Below, one piece after another: positions 9,889-18,225 of a stretch of DNA of 64,000 nucleotides. How positions within the stretch are numbered: position 1 is the first letter of the stretch; the number at the start of each line of letters is the position of its first letter. The translations under genes and the position numbers were made by a program. The notes beneath the pieces are model-generated. The model did no database searches. It worked only from the letters and a program-made list of their open reading frames with translations, and was not told where the DNA came from. The stretch is from Planococcus glaciei (GTDB lineage: Bacteria; Bacillota; Bacilli; Bacillales_A; Planococcaceae), in contig NZ_FNDC01000003.1 of the NCBI RefSeq assembly GCF_900099655.1, positions 1 to 64,000 on the forward strand, read 5' to 3'.

Positions 9889-10746
9889 CTACTTCTTCCA
9901 AGTATTCGCCAAGTCCATGAACAAATCGCGTTCACTGTCATCTTCCAGTTTTTCAGCAATGGCATACTTGACCGCGCGCAGCGGATCCATGTGCTGCGCC
10001 AGCGCCGTTGCATCCAATAAACTGCGAATGGAAGCCGCTTCTTCTGACAATAAGCCATTTTGCACTTGCTTCATCAAATCGGCTGCCAACTCCAGCATAA
10101 AGCTTTTGAGTGCCTGGTCAGCTTCCGGGAATTCCCGGTTCCATAATTGCTTCAGCTGTTCTCCTGTTAAATACGGAATCGGATAAGCGATAAACCGGTT
10201 TTTCAACGCTTCGTTCATTGGAGCCGTTCCGATATAGCCTTCGTTGATTGCCGCAATTACACCGAAATCCGGATGTGCTTCAATCACTTCGCCAGTAAAC
10301 GGATTGGTCATCATCCGCCGGTGGTCCAGTGCGCTGTGAAGAATCGGCAGCGTTTCGGGCTTGGCCATATTGATTTCATCAATGTACAGGAAATGTCCTT
10401 GCTTCATCGCGGTTACTACCGGTCCTTCAACAAATTCAATGCGGCTCTCCCCTTCCCGTTGGACGAGTGTCTTAAAGCCAAGCAGCGCTTCCGCATCGAG
10501 GTCGACGGAACAGTTGATGCTTTGCATCGGCTGTTTGAACGCCGCTGAAATGCTTTCGGCCAGCTTCGTCTTGCCGGCGCCCGTCGGACCTTTTAACAGC
10601 ACAGGCTTGCGCAGCACAACAGCCGAAAGAATATCCTGCCATAAGTTTTCCTCCGGTGCGATATAGCCGCCTTCGCCGATCAATTTCTTGTAATCGCCGT
10701 GTTCACGGGCCGTTCTGTTTTGAATATCCTGCTCGATAAAATGCAT
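9889..10746 (-). CDS. MoxR-family AAA+ ATPase (YojN/NorQ-like)
   Basis: This 285-aa AAA+ ATPase has Walker A GPTGAGKT near residue 56, Walker B FLYIDEINMA near 120, and sensor-type segment GVIAAINEGYIG near 160. It matches the CbbQ/NirQ/NorQ/GvpN group of MoxR proteins, which act as chaperones with a vWA partner. That partner is encoded immediately downstream, with the start only a few bases from this stop. The start is ATG 10746 behind GAGGAG. No target enzyme is encoded nearby, so the substrate cannot be named. Confidence 0.9.
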   Translation of the reverse strand: MHFIEQDIQNRTAREHGDYKKLIGEGGYIAPEENLWQDILSAVVLRKPVLLKGPTGAGKTKLAESISAAFKQPMQSINCSVDLDAEALLGFKTLVQREGESRIEFVEGPVVTAMKQGHFLYIDEINMAKPETLPILHSALDHRRMMTNPFTGEVIEAHPDFGVIAAINEGYIGTAPMNEALKNRFIAYPIPYLTGEQLKQLWNREFPEADQALKSFMLELAADLMKQVQNGLLSEEAASIRSLLDATALAQHMDPLRAVKYAIAEKLEDDSERDLFMDLANTWKK

Positions 10747-10765
10747 GCTAACTCCTCATTTCATA

Positions 10766-10791
10766 GAAAAAACCGATGAGCTTCCATCGGT
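10766..10791 (-). terminator. Terminator of the DUF6501-like transcript
   Basis: Minus-strand stem ACCGATG / CATCGGT followed by TTTTTTCT. It lies downstream of the hairpin repeat array, so the array should be part of the transcript's 3' UTR. Confidence 0.8.
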
Positions 10792-10856
10792 CTGTTTTGT
10801 TATTTGGGTTATGGATTTCTTCGGTAAATCTTATAGCTCTTTCCGCTTTTCTTACT

Positions 10857-11094
10857 GTCCAGCTGCAGCGTTTAGCCCCTCGAGTCGCTTCGGCTTTGAA
10901 TCCATGGCTGGAAAGCGCCATGGCTTTCAAAACTTCCAGCGCTTGTCGGGGCTGGACCGGCGCTTCCGCATTTCTTGTCTAGCTGCAAGAGCCAGCTTCT
11001 CGGGTTATAAGCCGACCCAGCTAGGTGGCAAAAACACGCCACTTCGCTGGTCCGTCTTAAACCGGTCGAAGCTAAACGGCTCTTTCCGCATTTC
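10857..11094 (-). repeat. Hairpin repeat array, units A and B, 3' UTR of the DUF6501-like gene
   Basis: Two head-to-tail units of about 120 bp each begin GTCCAGCTGC or GTCTAGCTGC and end CGC(A/T)TTTCTT. Unit A (10857-10976) pairs AGCG..AGCCCC with GGGGCT..GCGCT and has an inner palindrome CCATGGC/GCCATGG. Unit B (10977-11094) pairs AGAGCC..AGCTTC with GAAGCT..GGCTCT and has an inner stem GTGGC/GCCAC inside ACCCAGC/GCTGGT. Unit B ends at the TAA stop codon of the minus-strand gene. A partial unit end (CTCTTTCCGCTTTTCTTA) precedes unit A. Confidence 0.85.
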
Positions 11095-11292
11095 TTACTC
11101 AAAATATGTTTTGTAGAATCCTCCGACTTTTCCGGTGTTGTCTACGACAAAAAGAAATTCTTCCGTTTCATTTTTTACTTCGTAGGTTTTGCCTTCTGTC
11201 AGTACGTTCGACACCAAAAACTTCTCAGCATCGGTATGTTTGCACGTTACTGTGCGGATTGTCTCTTTTGTCAGCCATTCGTTGTGAATCAC
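11095..11292 (-). CDS. DUF6501-like small protein
   Basis: This 65-aa protein resembles the short Bacillales family DUF6501: an opening like MIHNEWLTK, then KCVHTD-like CKHTDAEKFLVSNVLT, and the C-terminal EVKNETEEFLFVVDNTGKVGGFYKTYF. The function is unknown. I chose the GTG at 11292, spaced correctly from GGATGAGG; an upstream TTG at 11310 is poorly placed. Its stop codon overlaps the edge of hairpin repeat unit B, and the transcript probably runs through the array to the terminator at 10766. The family assignment is from memory. Confidence 0.7.
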   Translation of the reverse strand: MIHNEWLTKETIRTVTCKHTDAEKFLVSNVLTEGKTYEVKNETEEFLFVVDNTGKVGGFYKTYFE

Positions 11293-11360
11293 AGTCCTCA
11301 TCCTTTTCAATCTGTCTATTTATTTAGTATAAGGAATTCCACCAAGGAATTCAAATGCCG

Positions 11361-11951
11361 CTATTTCTTTGAAGCCCGGGAATGCAGGTATAAGCGCAGC
11401 ACCACCGCACAAACCACAACTACGGATAAAACCGTCAGCGCAACTTGGAGGTGTTCCAGAATCGATTTATAAGCATAAGGGAAAGTCCTGCCTAAGTTAA
11501 AATAAATGAACATCCAGACAAACCCCGCTGTGTAGGCATAGAGCATGTACTGGCCGAACGGATAGCGGTTTGCGCCAACCACATAAGGCATTGCCCAGCG
11601 GACGCCGGGAAGAAAAAAGCTGAAAGAAATCGCCATTTTGCCGTGCCGCTCCAAAAATTCCGTTACGTTGCTGACCGCCCCTTTAAAGCGGGTCCGGTTC
11701 AGCTTGTTGATCAGCCGCTTCCCCAATACCCGGCCAATCAAATAAGCGAACGAGTTGCTTGTGATTAACCCCAAATAAGCGGAGATGAACGCATAAACCG
11801 GATGGAATGAACTGACTTCGGTCAAAACGCCGGAAAAAGAAGCCGCCACTTCGTTTGGCAAAGGCATGCCAAAAAGCAGCAGCCAGTTGAAAATGAACAT
11901 GCTGACGTAGCCGTATTCCTTTACCAGTTCCATTAAAAAAGTTAAATCCAT
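11361..11951 (-). CDS. DedA family membrane protein
   Basis: This 196-aa integral membrane protein has the DedA/VTT pattern: FGMPLPNEVAASFSG near residue 28, a helical core, and FFLPGVRWAMPYVVGANRYPFGQYM near residue 110 with the conserved F-x-P-x-x-R and G. DedA proteins are membrane scramblase or undecaprenyl-phosphate/phospholipid flippase-like transporters; the substrate is not readable here. The start is ATG 11951 behind AAAGGCAGG. It lies downstream of the odhAB terminator and is probably monocistronic. Confidence 0.9.
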   Translation of the reverse strand: MDLTFLMELVKEYGYVSMFIFNWLLLFGMPLPNEVAASFSGVLTEVSSFHPVYAFISAYLGLITSNSFAYLIGRVLGKRLINKLNRTRFKGAVSNVTEFLERHGKMAISFSFFLPGVRWAMPYVVGANRYPFGQYMLYAYTAGFVWMFIYFNLGRTFPYAYKSILEHLQVALTVLSVVVVCAVVLRLYLHSRASKK

Positions 11952-11992
11952 ACAAAACGCCTGCCTTTTGGCTCATCTCCTTCTATCATGAC

Positions 11993-12026
11993 AAAAAAAG
12001 GATGGCCCTGCAACGCAGGGCCATCC
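11993..12026 (-). terminator. Terminator of the odhAB operon
   Basis: GGATGGCCCTG pairs with CAGGGCCATCC (11 bp, loop CAACG) and is followed on the minus strand by TTTTTTT. It lies about 380 nt behind the odhB stop, beyond the repeat array. Confidence 0.9.
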
Positions 12027-12076
12027 TCCAAAGTAGTTAACTGTATGAATTTGTGTCCAGTTTGGGACAGCTAAGC

Positions 12077-12404
12077 TTTTTTGTCCAGCTGCTAGAGTTT
12101 AGGCTTTCAAAGCCTTCAGCGCTTGTCGAGGCTTGCATGGCCGCCTCTGCTTTTCTTTGTCTAGCTGCGGCGGCCAGCCTCTCGAGGTCGCTTCGGTCTT
12201 GTTGTTTAAGGCAAAGAGACGCCTTAAACCTCAAGCCCTCCAGCGCTTGTCGAGGCTTGCATGGCCGCCTCCGCTTTTCTAATTGTCCAGCTGCAAGAGC
12301 CAGCTTCTCGGGTCATAAGCCAATCCAACTGTGCGGCAAAAGGCGCCGCTTCGCCAGATTGACTTATGCCTGTCGAAGTTAAACGGCTCTTTTCGCTTTT
12401 CTAA
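12077..12404 (-). repeat. Hairpin repeat array, units C, D and E, 3' UTR of odhB
   Basis: Three head-to-tail units lie here. C (about 12077-12156) is shortened. D (about 12157-12282) pairs GGCGGCC..AGCCTC with GAGGCT..GGCCGCC and has inner stem GTTTAAGGC/GCCTTAAAC. E (about 12284-12404) pairs AGAGCC..AGCTTC with GAAGTT..GGCTCT, with inner ATAAGCCAATC/GATTGACTTAT and GCGGC/GCCGC. D corresponds to unit A and E to unit B of the other array, with different bases but the same pairings. E stops at the odhB TAA codon. Confidence 0.85.
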
Positions 12405-13676
12405 TTAAGATTCAAGCAATAGGTCTTCTGGGTTTTCGATCAATTCTTTGATCATTTTCAGGAAGCCAACTGAATCGCTGCCATCGATTACGCGGTGGTC
12501 ATAAGAAAGAGCCACGTACATCATTGGGCGGATTTCAATTGAATCGCCGATTGCTACCGGACGTTTTTGGATCGTGTGCATTCCAAGAATCCCTACTTGC
12601 GTTCCGTTCAAGATCGGAGTAGACATCAATGAACCGAATACACCGCCGTTAGTGATAGTGAATGATCCACCTGTCATATCAGCAATTGAAAGCTTTTTGT
12701 CGCGTGCTTTTTTCGCAAGGTCTGCGATGCTCGCTTCAATTTCAGCAAAGTTTTTCTTGTCTGTATCGCGGACGATTGGCACAACTAGTCCTTCTTCTGT
12801 AGAAACGGCAATCCCTACATCGTAGAACTGTTTCAACAATAGATCTGTGCCATCAAGTTCAGCGTTTACGTAAGGGTATTTCTTAAGTGCTGCAGTAACT
12901 GCTTTTGTGAAGAATGACATAAAGCCAAGGCGAGTTCCGTCATGATCCTGTTGGAACTTGTCTTTTTTGCGGCTTCTTAATGCCATAACATTGGTCATAT
13001 CGATTTCATTGAACGTTGTCAACATCGCTGTGTTTTGGCGAACTTCCAACAAACGCTTTGCAATTGTCTGGCGGCGGCGAGACATTTTCTCGCGAACCAC
13101 GCGGCCAGATTCTTCATCAGAAGAAGGTGCAGATGCTTTTGGAGCTTCCGCTTTCTGTGCAGGTGCAGACTCGGCAGCCGGTTTTGAACCATGAGCTTCT
13201 ACGTCTTGTACACGTACGCGGCCCATTGGGTCTACCGGAGAGATAGCAGCAAGATCGATGCCTTTTTCACGAGCCAGTTTGCGCGCAGCCGGGCTAGCGA
13301 TTGTGCGTTCTGAAGAAGTTTGTTCTTCAACTGCAGGAGCTTCCTCTTTTGCTTCCATTGTAGCTCCTGGCTGTGATGCTGTTGGAGCTTCTTCTTTCGC
13401 TTCCGGTGCAGGTGCAGCAGCTGGTGCAGCACTTTCGCCTGAAGATGCGCCGACGATTGCAATCACTTGTCCAACTTCAACAGTGTCGCCTTCTTGAGCC
13501 AAAAGCTCTTGTACAACGCCCGCTTCTTCAGAGATAACTTCAACGTTTACTTTGTCTGTTTCCAATTCAACGATGAATTCACCTTTTTCAACTGTTTCGC
13601 CTGGCTGTTTCAGCCACTGTGCGATCGTTCCTTCTGTAATCGATTCTGCTAATTCTGGTACTTTGATTTCTGCCAC
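12405..13676 (-). CDS. odhB: Dihydrolipoyllysine-residue succinyltransferase, E2 of 2-oxoglutarate dehydrogenase
   Basis: This 423-aa E2 subunit transfers the succinyl group from the E1 step to CoA in the TCA cycle. Domains in order are a lipoyl domain (residues 2-76, lipoylated lysine in [11 protein letters not shown]), an Ala/Pro/Glu-rich linker (80-130), a peripheral-subunit-binding domain ([16 protein letters not shown]), a second linker, and the catalytic core with [13 protein letters not shown] at the C-terminus (active-site His and Asp). It starts at GTG 13676 behind AAGGAGG. It follows odhA by 94 bp that contain a hairpin. No lpdA (E3) gene is adjacent. The 3' UTR carries a hairpin repeat array. 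Confidence 0.97.
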   Translation of the reverse strand: MAEIKVPELAESITEGTIAQWLKQPGETVEKGEFIVELETDKVNVEVISEEAGVVQELLAQEGDTVEVGQVIAIVGASSGESAAPAAAPAPEAKEEAPTASQPGATMEAKEEAPAVEEQTSSERTIASPAARKLAREKGIDLAAISPVDPMGRVRVQDVEAHGSKPAAESAPAQKAEAPKASAPSSDEESGRVVREKMSRRRQTIAKRLLEVRQNTAMLTTFNEIDMTNVMALRSRKKDKFQQDHDGTRLGFMSFFTKAVTAALKKYPYVNAELDGTDLLLKQFYDVGIAVSTEEGLVVPIVRDTDKKNFAEIEASIADLAKKARDKKLSIADMTGGSFTITNGGVFGSLMSTPILNGTQVGILGMHTIQKRPVAIGDSIEIRPMMYVALSYDHRVIDGSDSVGFLKMIKELIENPEDLLLES

Positions 13677-13725
13677 AAAAAATTCCTCCTTAGATTATCT
13701 CTCTTTTATCAAGCGGAAAACTGCT

Positions 13726-13753
13726 GCCCAAAAGCTTGAACTGCCTTTTGGGC
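13726..13753 (-). other. Intercistronic hairpin between odhA and odhB
   Basis: GCCCAAAAG pairs perfectly with CTTTTGGGC around a 10-nt loop. There is no real U-tract behind it, so it is more likely an mRNA processing or stability element than a terminator. Confidence 0.55.
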
Positions 13754-13770
13754 AATAGCCGGTCCGGATC

Positions 13771-16587
13771 TTATTTTGTTAAAGCTGCGTCCAGGATGCG
13801 GGCTTGTTCGACTTTATGCGATTCTCCGTCTCCCTCAGCAGGGCTTGAACGTTTGACGCGGCCGTAGTAAGCCACATCTTTGTCTCCAGCGATTTCTCTT
13901 AAATAAGGCTCTGCAAATGTCCAAGAACCCATGTTTTGCGGCTCTTCCTGAACCCATGCCAATTCTTTGGCATTTGGGTAGCGGTCGACAATCGCTTGAA
14001 TTTTTTCAGATGGGAAAGGATACAATTGCTCAACGCGGACGATGTGCGCCCAGTCGAAGCCTTTGCCGTCTTTCACACGCTCTGCCAAATCAATAGCCAT
14101 TTTTCCGCTGGCGAAAAGAATGCGTTCCACTTTTTTCTCTTTTGTTCCCATGCCTGGCTGTTCCAGAACTGTCTGGAAGTGGCCTTGCGTCAAATCTTCC
14201 ACGTCCGCTCCAACTAAAGGATGGCGCAGCAAGGATTTCGGCGACACGATAATAAGTGGACGGATTGACTCTTCTTCCAGCATTTTCGCTTGGCGGCGAA
14301 GAATGTGGAAGTAGTTGGCGGCGCTTGAAAGGTTCGCCACTGTCCAGTTGTTTTCAGCTGCCATTTGCAGATGTCTTTCAAGGCGTGCACTTGAATGCTC
14401 AGGCCCTTGTCCTTCAAAGCCATGAGGCAGAAGCATCACAAGCCCTGATTTTTGCCCCCATTTCGAGCGGCCTGCAGAGATGAACTGGTCGAACATCATT
14501 TGGGCCATGTTGGCAAAATCGCCGTACTGGGCTTCCCAGATGACTAGCGCTTTGTTATTTTCAACGTTATAGCCGTATTCAAAACCAAGCACTGCTGATT
14601 CTGTCAACGGGCTGTTGTAAACGACGAATGAGGCTTTCGCGTCAGAGATATGGTGCAGCGGAACCAGTTCTTCGCCTGTCTTCTCATCATGAAGCACAAG
14701 GTGGCGATGTGCAAATGTTCCGCGCTGTGCATCCTGTCCACTCAAACGGATCGGATTGCCATCCTGCAGGATTGCACCGAATGCCAAAGTTTCGGCGTGA
14801 GCCCAGTCGATTTTCCCTTTGCCGTTGAATGGATCTTCGCGGCGCTTCAAGATGCGCGCAAGTTTTCCAAAAGCAGAAAAGTCGCTTGGCCAAGTCAGCA
14901 AATCTTCGTTCAATTTCACGAGCACGTCTTTGTCGACGCCCGTCGGCACTTCCGGATAGCCATTTTGAACCGCTTCCGGAATCGTGATTTCGTGTTTGTC
15001 GTCCGATTTGTTTTCTTTCACTTTGTCGTATGCTGCCTGCATTTCTTTTTGTGTTTTTGCATCCAGTTCCTTCACTTGTTCTTCAGTAAGAACTTGTTCA
15101 GAAGCCAGCTGTTTGCCGTAAAGTTCACGGACAGTCGGATGCTGGTGGATGCCGTGATACATCATCGGGTTCGTGACAAGCGGCTCATCCATTTCGTTGT
15201 GTCCGTAGCGGCGGTAGCCGATCAGATCAATCAGGATGTCTTTGCCGAATTTTTCACGGTATTCGAATGCGAAACGCGCTACCGCAACGACTGCTTCCGG
15301 ATCGTCTCCGTTTACGTGGATAACCGGCACTTCAAAACCTTTTGCAGGGTCAGAAGAATAATGAGTCGATCTTGAATCGTATTGTTCTGTTGTAAATCCA
15401 ATCAGGTTATTGGCGATCACATGGATCGATCCGCCAGTCTGGAATCCGCGGATCCGGCTGTAGTTCAATGTTTCCGTTACAACGCCTTGGCCTGGGAAAG
15501 CAGCATCTCCGTGAACGAGGATCGCATAGGCTTTTTTCGGATCCATCGCAGCAACGCCTGCTGCATCCGTCATTTCCTGAGCCGCACGGGTTTGTCCAGC
15601 TACAACCGGGCTAACGATTTCCAAGTGGGACGGGTTATAAGCAAGTTTAATGTTGGTTCCTTTAGGCGAAGTATAAGCAGCGCCCATATGGTATTTCACA
15701 TCGCCGAACCAGCCTTTTGTAATCTGGACCGAATTGTCTTCCGGAAGGAAGGTTTCATCCGGCACATGGGCGAATCCAGCGAACATCATGTCGTAAGGCT
15801 TATGCAAAATGTGTGTAAGCACATTTAAACGACCGCGATGAGCCATCCCGATCATGATTTTTTCTGTCCCTTTTGTTTCTGACAAACGCACCAGTTCGTC
15901 CATCAAAACAACCAAAGTGTCTACGCCTTCAATTGAAAAGCGCTTTTGGCCGACAAATGTACGGTGAAGGAATTTCTCAAACCCTTCCACACGGGTCAAC
16001 AGATCTAAAATCTCTTTTTTCTTATCTGCATCAAGCGATGGCTTAAATTCGCCGCTTTCAATTTTTTCCTGAATCCAGTTGCGTTCCTGCAGCTGAACAA
16101 TATGAGAAAATTCGAAAGCAACTTTATCGGTATATAAAGATTTCAAATAAGAAATCGCTTCTAAACCGTTCGTGATGTTTGCCGGTGCTTCAGAAAGAAG
16201 AAGTGAAACCGGTACTTCCTTCAAGTCCTGTTCGGTTAAACCATATGCCGATAATTCCAGACGGGAAGTATCTTTCGGCTGGTCTTTCAGCGGGTAGATA
16301 TCAGAAGCCAAGTGTCCATGGGCACGAATAGCTTCTGCCAACTGGATAGCAGCTAGAACTTTGCCAAATTTGTTCGTCTCTACACCTGCAGCGGCAGTTT
16401 GGGCTGGAGCTGCAGCACGCGGAGTCACATCGATTGGCGGACCGTACTGTCTAAAAAGTTCTGCAAATTCCGGGTCAAGCAGTTCCGGAGATTCTTGGTA
16501 AAGGTCGTACATTTCCATAACATATCCAAGGTTTGGGCCAGTGATGGAATTCCATGGGGATTTTGCATCTGAATAATTGCTAGACAT
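13771..16587 (-). CDS. odhA: 2-oxoglutarate dehydrogenase E1 component
   Basis: This 938-aa thiamine-diphosphate enzyme decarboxylates 2-oxoglutarate in the TCA cycle. The N-terminal E1o segment (YVMEMYDLYQESPELLDPEF) is present, the HRGRLNVLTHILHKP motif of the substrate/ThDP site is near residue 250, and the ThDP fold residues HGDAAFPGQGVVTETLN are near 360. The C-terminal transketolase-like half contains EGQGPEHSSARLERHL. The length matches Bacillus OdhA (about 940 aa). ATG 16587 follows GGAGG. A sigma-A promoter lies about 110 bp upstream, and a cre-like site lies upstream of it, consistent with carbon-source control. Confidence 0.98.
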   Translation of the reverse strand: MSSNYSDAKSPWNSITGPNLGYVMEMYDLYQESPELLDPEFAELFRQYGPPIDVTPRAAAPAQTAAAGVETNKFGKVLAAIQLAEAIRAHGHLASDIYPLKDQPKDTSRLELSAYGLTEQDLKEVPVSLLLSEAPANITNGLEAISYLKSLYTDKVAFEFSHIVQLQERNWIQEKIESGEFKPSLDADKKKEILDLLTRVEGFEKFLHRTFVGQKRFSIEGVDTLVVLMDELVRLSETKGTEKIMIGMAHRGRLNVLTHILHKPYDMMFAGFAHVPDETFLPEDNSVQITKGWFGDVKYHMGAAYTSPKGTNIKLAYNPSHLEIVSPVVAGQTRAAQEMTDAAGVAAMDPKKAYAILVHGDAAFPGQGVVTETLNYSRIRGFQTGGSIHVIANNLIGFTTEQYDSRSTHYSSDPAKGFEVPVIHVNGDDPEAVVAVARFAFEYREKFGKDILIDLIGYRRYGHNEMDEPLVTNPMMYHGIHQHPTVRELYGKQLASEQVLTEEQVKELDAKTQKEMQAAYDKVKENKSDDKHEITIPEAVQNGYPEVPTGVDKDVLVKLNEDLLTWPSDFSAFGKLARILKRREDPFNGKGKIDWAHAETLAFGAILQDGNPIRLSGQDAQRGTFAHRHLVLHDEKTGEELVPLHHISDAKASFVVYNSPLTESAVLGFEYGYNVENNKALVIWEAQYGDFANMAQMMFDQFISAGRSKWGQKSGLVMLLPHGFEGQGPEHSSARLERHLQMAAENNWTVANLSSAANYFHILRRQAKMLEEESIRPLIIVSPKSLLRHPLVGADVEDLTQGHFQTVLEQPGMGTKEKKVERILFASGKMAIDLAERVKDGKGFDWAHIVRVEQLYPFPSEKIQAIVDRYPNAKELAWVQEEPQNMGSWTFAEPYLREIAGDKDVAYYGRVKRSSPAEGDGESHKVEQARILDAALTK

Positions 16588-16695
16588 TAAAAAAACCTCC
16601 AGATATTTGCCTTTTTGGCAGTCACTTTTATTGTATGTGTATCTTCCTTATTTTATCACGCATCCCACTAGACATAAAGCAGAAGGCGCTTCCAA

Positions 16696-16724
16696 CGTAT
16701 ATGGAGAACGAATTTCCATTTCAA
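16696..16724 (-). promoter_or_regulatory. Sigma-A promoter of odhAB
   Basis: On the minus strand TTGAAA (16719-16724) and TATACG (16696-16701) are 17 bp apart, giving a leader of about 100 nt to the odhA start. Confidence 0.7.
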
Positions 16725-16784
16725 TCTTACTACTTCCAGGAAAAAATACAATGATTTTGCGTGAAATTATTCACACAGCATTTT

Positions 16785-16798
16785 TCAAAGCGCTTTCA
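16785..16798. promoter_or_regulatory. cre-like site (CcpA) upstream of odhAB
   Basis: TGAAAGCGCTTTGA on the minus strand fits the CcpA consensus WTGNAARCGNWWNCA closely; the core GAAAGCGCTTTC differs at one arm base. It lies about 60 bp upstream of the predicted -35 box. Binding is inferred. Confidence 0.65.
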
Positions 16799-16799
16799 T

Positions 16800-17211
16800 T
16801 GGGTTTTAATGGATAAACGCCTGTCTTTCAGGTGGAAAAATTCCTTCAAACTGATTAAAACAGGTTTTGTCATTTCCATTCTTACGGAAGGAGTTACCTT
16901 CTTCCCCGCTTCTACTGTGCTGCGTGAAATCTTGTTCTGCTTTTTTCGGCTTTTTTTATTATGTATGCCGTTCGCTCCTAACCCTGTGCGGGTTTGGCTC
17001 GACCAACTTGTATTATACCGTCCGCTTGCTCCTTTGGGGCATGGCTTGCCTATTTCAGCGTTTATTTGCAGCATTCCAGAAAATTGCCGATTTATTCAGC
17101 GTTTTCAGGCAAGGCGGTTTTCTCTGTATAACGGGGACATAGCAATTGGCAAACCATTTAGTGATTTGCCAAGATGCTTTTGGATTGGGATTCAGTTCAA
17201 GTTTCTTCTAT
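16800..17211. other. Gene-free stretch between odhAB promoter region and dapF
   Basis: Frames on both strands (a 164-codon plus frame and a 92-codon minus frame) lack ribosome binding sites and have implausible composition. A long-range inverted repeat CTTGCCT/AGGCAAG is present near 17050-17115, and a TATAAT-like box on the minus strand lies near 17012 without a matching -35. I recognise no RNA or gene. Confidence 0.5.
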
Positions 17212-18168
17212 TTAGGAAACAAATCGGTTGGTCACAGCGGATGTCTGTTCAATGAATTTTTCGTAAAGTGCTTGCTCTTGGAGTTCCTCAGCCAATTCCA
17301 AGCCGCTTTCCGAAGACGTGCCTTCCCACTTGAACTGCTGCTTAGCCACATAGGTGGCATTGCCGGTCAAACGCAGACGGAAGCTGCTGCCGTTTTTTTC
17401 GACAGAACATTTCACCATGCCACCGGGATTGTAAACGGCCACTTCCCCGTATGGCACAAGACCTGCCAGGCAGCTGACAAGTGCAGACGCGGTCATGGCT
17501 GTACCGCAGGCGTTCGTAAATCCGACTCCGCGTTCAAAGGTTTTCACGAAAATGCCGCCTTCCACTTTTGTCGCGTAGGAGACATTGACGCCATCCGTAA
17601 AATATTCATTGGGGCCATTGAAAAATTCCGCCCACTTTTGCTGGTGTGCCGGATTGCTTTGGTACTCGTCAGGCACGATTCCGATCAGATGCGGATTTGG
17701 TACAGCTACAGCGGTGAATGGAATCTCTTCCGAAACAAATGGCAGCGGCTTTAACTTCCATTCGGTTTCGCCGCCGTACGCCATCGGCAAATCAGCCATT
17801 TGGAAAGACACCGGAGAAATCTCCACTGCATACATGGCAATGCCGTCGCCTTGCGGCTGTTCTTTCTTGACGTGCAATGAAGCTTTCATCGTTTCAATCA
17901 CAGCTTCTTCCACTCCGTCACGTTCGCAAACATAGCGGGCTACGCAGCGCAGGCCATTGCCGCACATGGAAGCTTCAGAGCCGTCACGGTTGATGACACG
18001 CATTTTGGCGTCCGCCACTTGAGACGGCAGCACCACGAGCAGCCCGTCAATGCCGGGATCAAGCGCGGCAAGTTTGAGTGTCATTTCTTCATAATCTTCC
18101 CGTTCTTCGCCATCAAGCATGAAAAATGTATTCATTGAACCGTGCACTTTATAAAGTAGAAATTCCAT
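17212..18168 (-). CDS. dapF: Diaminopimelate epimerase
   Basis: This 318-aa enzyme interconverts LL- and meso-diaminopimelate for peptidoglycan and lysine synthesis. Both catalytic cysteines are visible, in SMCGNGLRCVARY near residue 70 and in TNACGTAMTAS near residue 228. The N-terminal motif is divergent (HGSMNTFFMLD where most homologues have HGxGNDF), but the asparagine is kept. I use the ATG at 18168, three codons inside a GTG frame start and behind AGGTG. No other lysine pathway genes are nearby. A diverged DapF-like epimerase of other specificity is possible but less likely. Confidence 0.88.
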   Translation of the reverse strand: MEFLLYKVHGSMNTFFMLDGEEREDYEEMTLKLAALDPGIDGLLVVLPSQVADAKMRVINRDGSEASMCGNGLRCVARYVCERDGVEEAVIETMKASLHVKKEQPQGDGIAMYAVEISPVSFQMADLPMAYGGETEWKLKPLPFVSEEIPFTAVAVPNPHLIGIVPDEYQSNPAHQQKWAEFFNGPNEYFTDGVNVSYATKVEGGIFVKTFERGVGFTNACGTAMTASALVSCLAGLVPYGEVAVYNPGGMVKCSVEKNGSSFRLRLTGNATYVAKQQFKWEGTSSESGLELAEELQEQALYEKFIEQTSAVTNRFVS

Positions 18169-18225
18169 CGTAAACACCTCTTGTACGAATTATTTATACC
18201 ACATGGTTGGCCAGGTAAATCCCCG

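Noticed and set aside
10857..12404. CRISPR array
   Set aside because: The repeats are long hairpins joined directly without unique spacers, and no cas genes are present.
14650..15375. 241-codon plus-strand frame opposite odhA
   Set aside because: Antisense shadow of a conserved gene, with cysteine/phenylalanine-rich nonsense composition.
17000..17020. Minus-strand TATAAT box as a promoter for a small RNA near dapF
   Set aside because: No -35 element at the right spacing and no clear terminator or conserved fold downstream.
16761..17255. 164-codon plus-strand frame between odhA and dapF
   Set aside because: Runs into the end of dapF on the other strand, lacks a ribosome binding site and resembles no protein.
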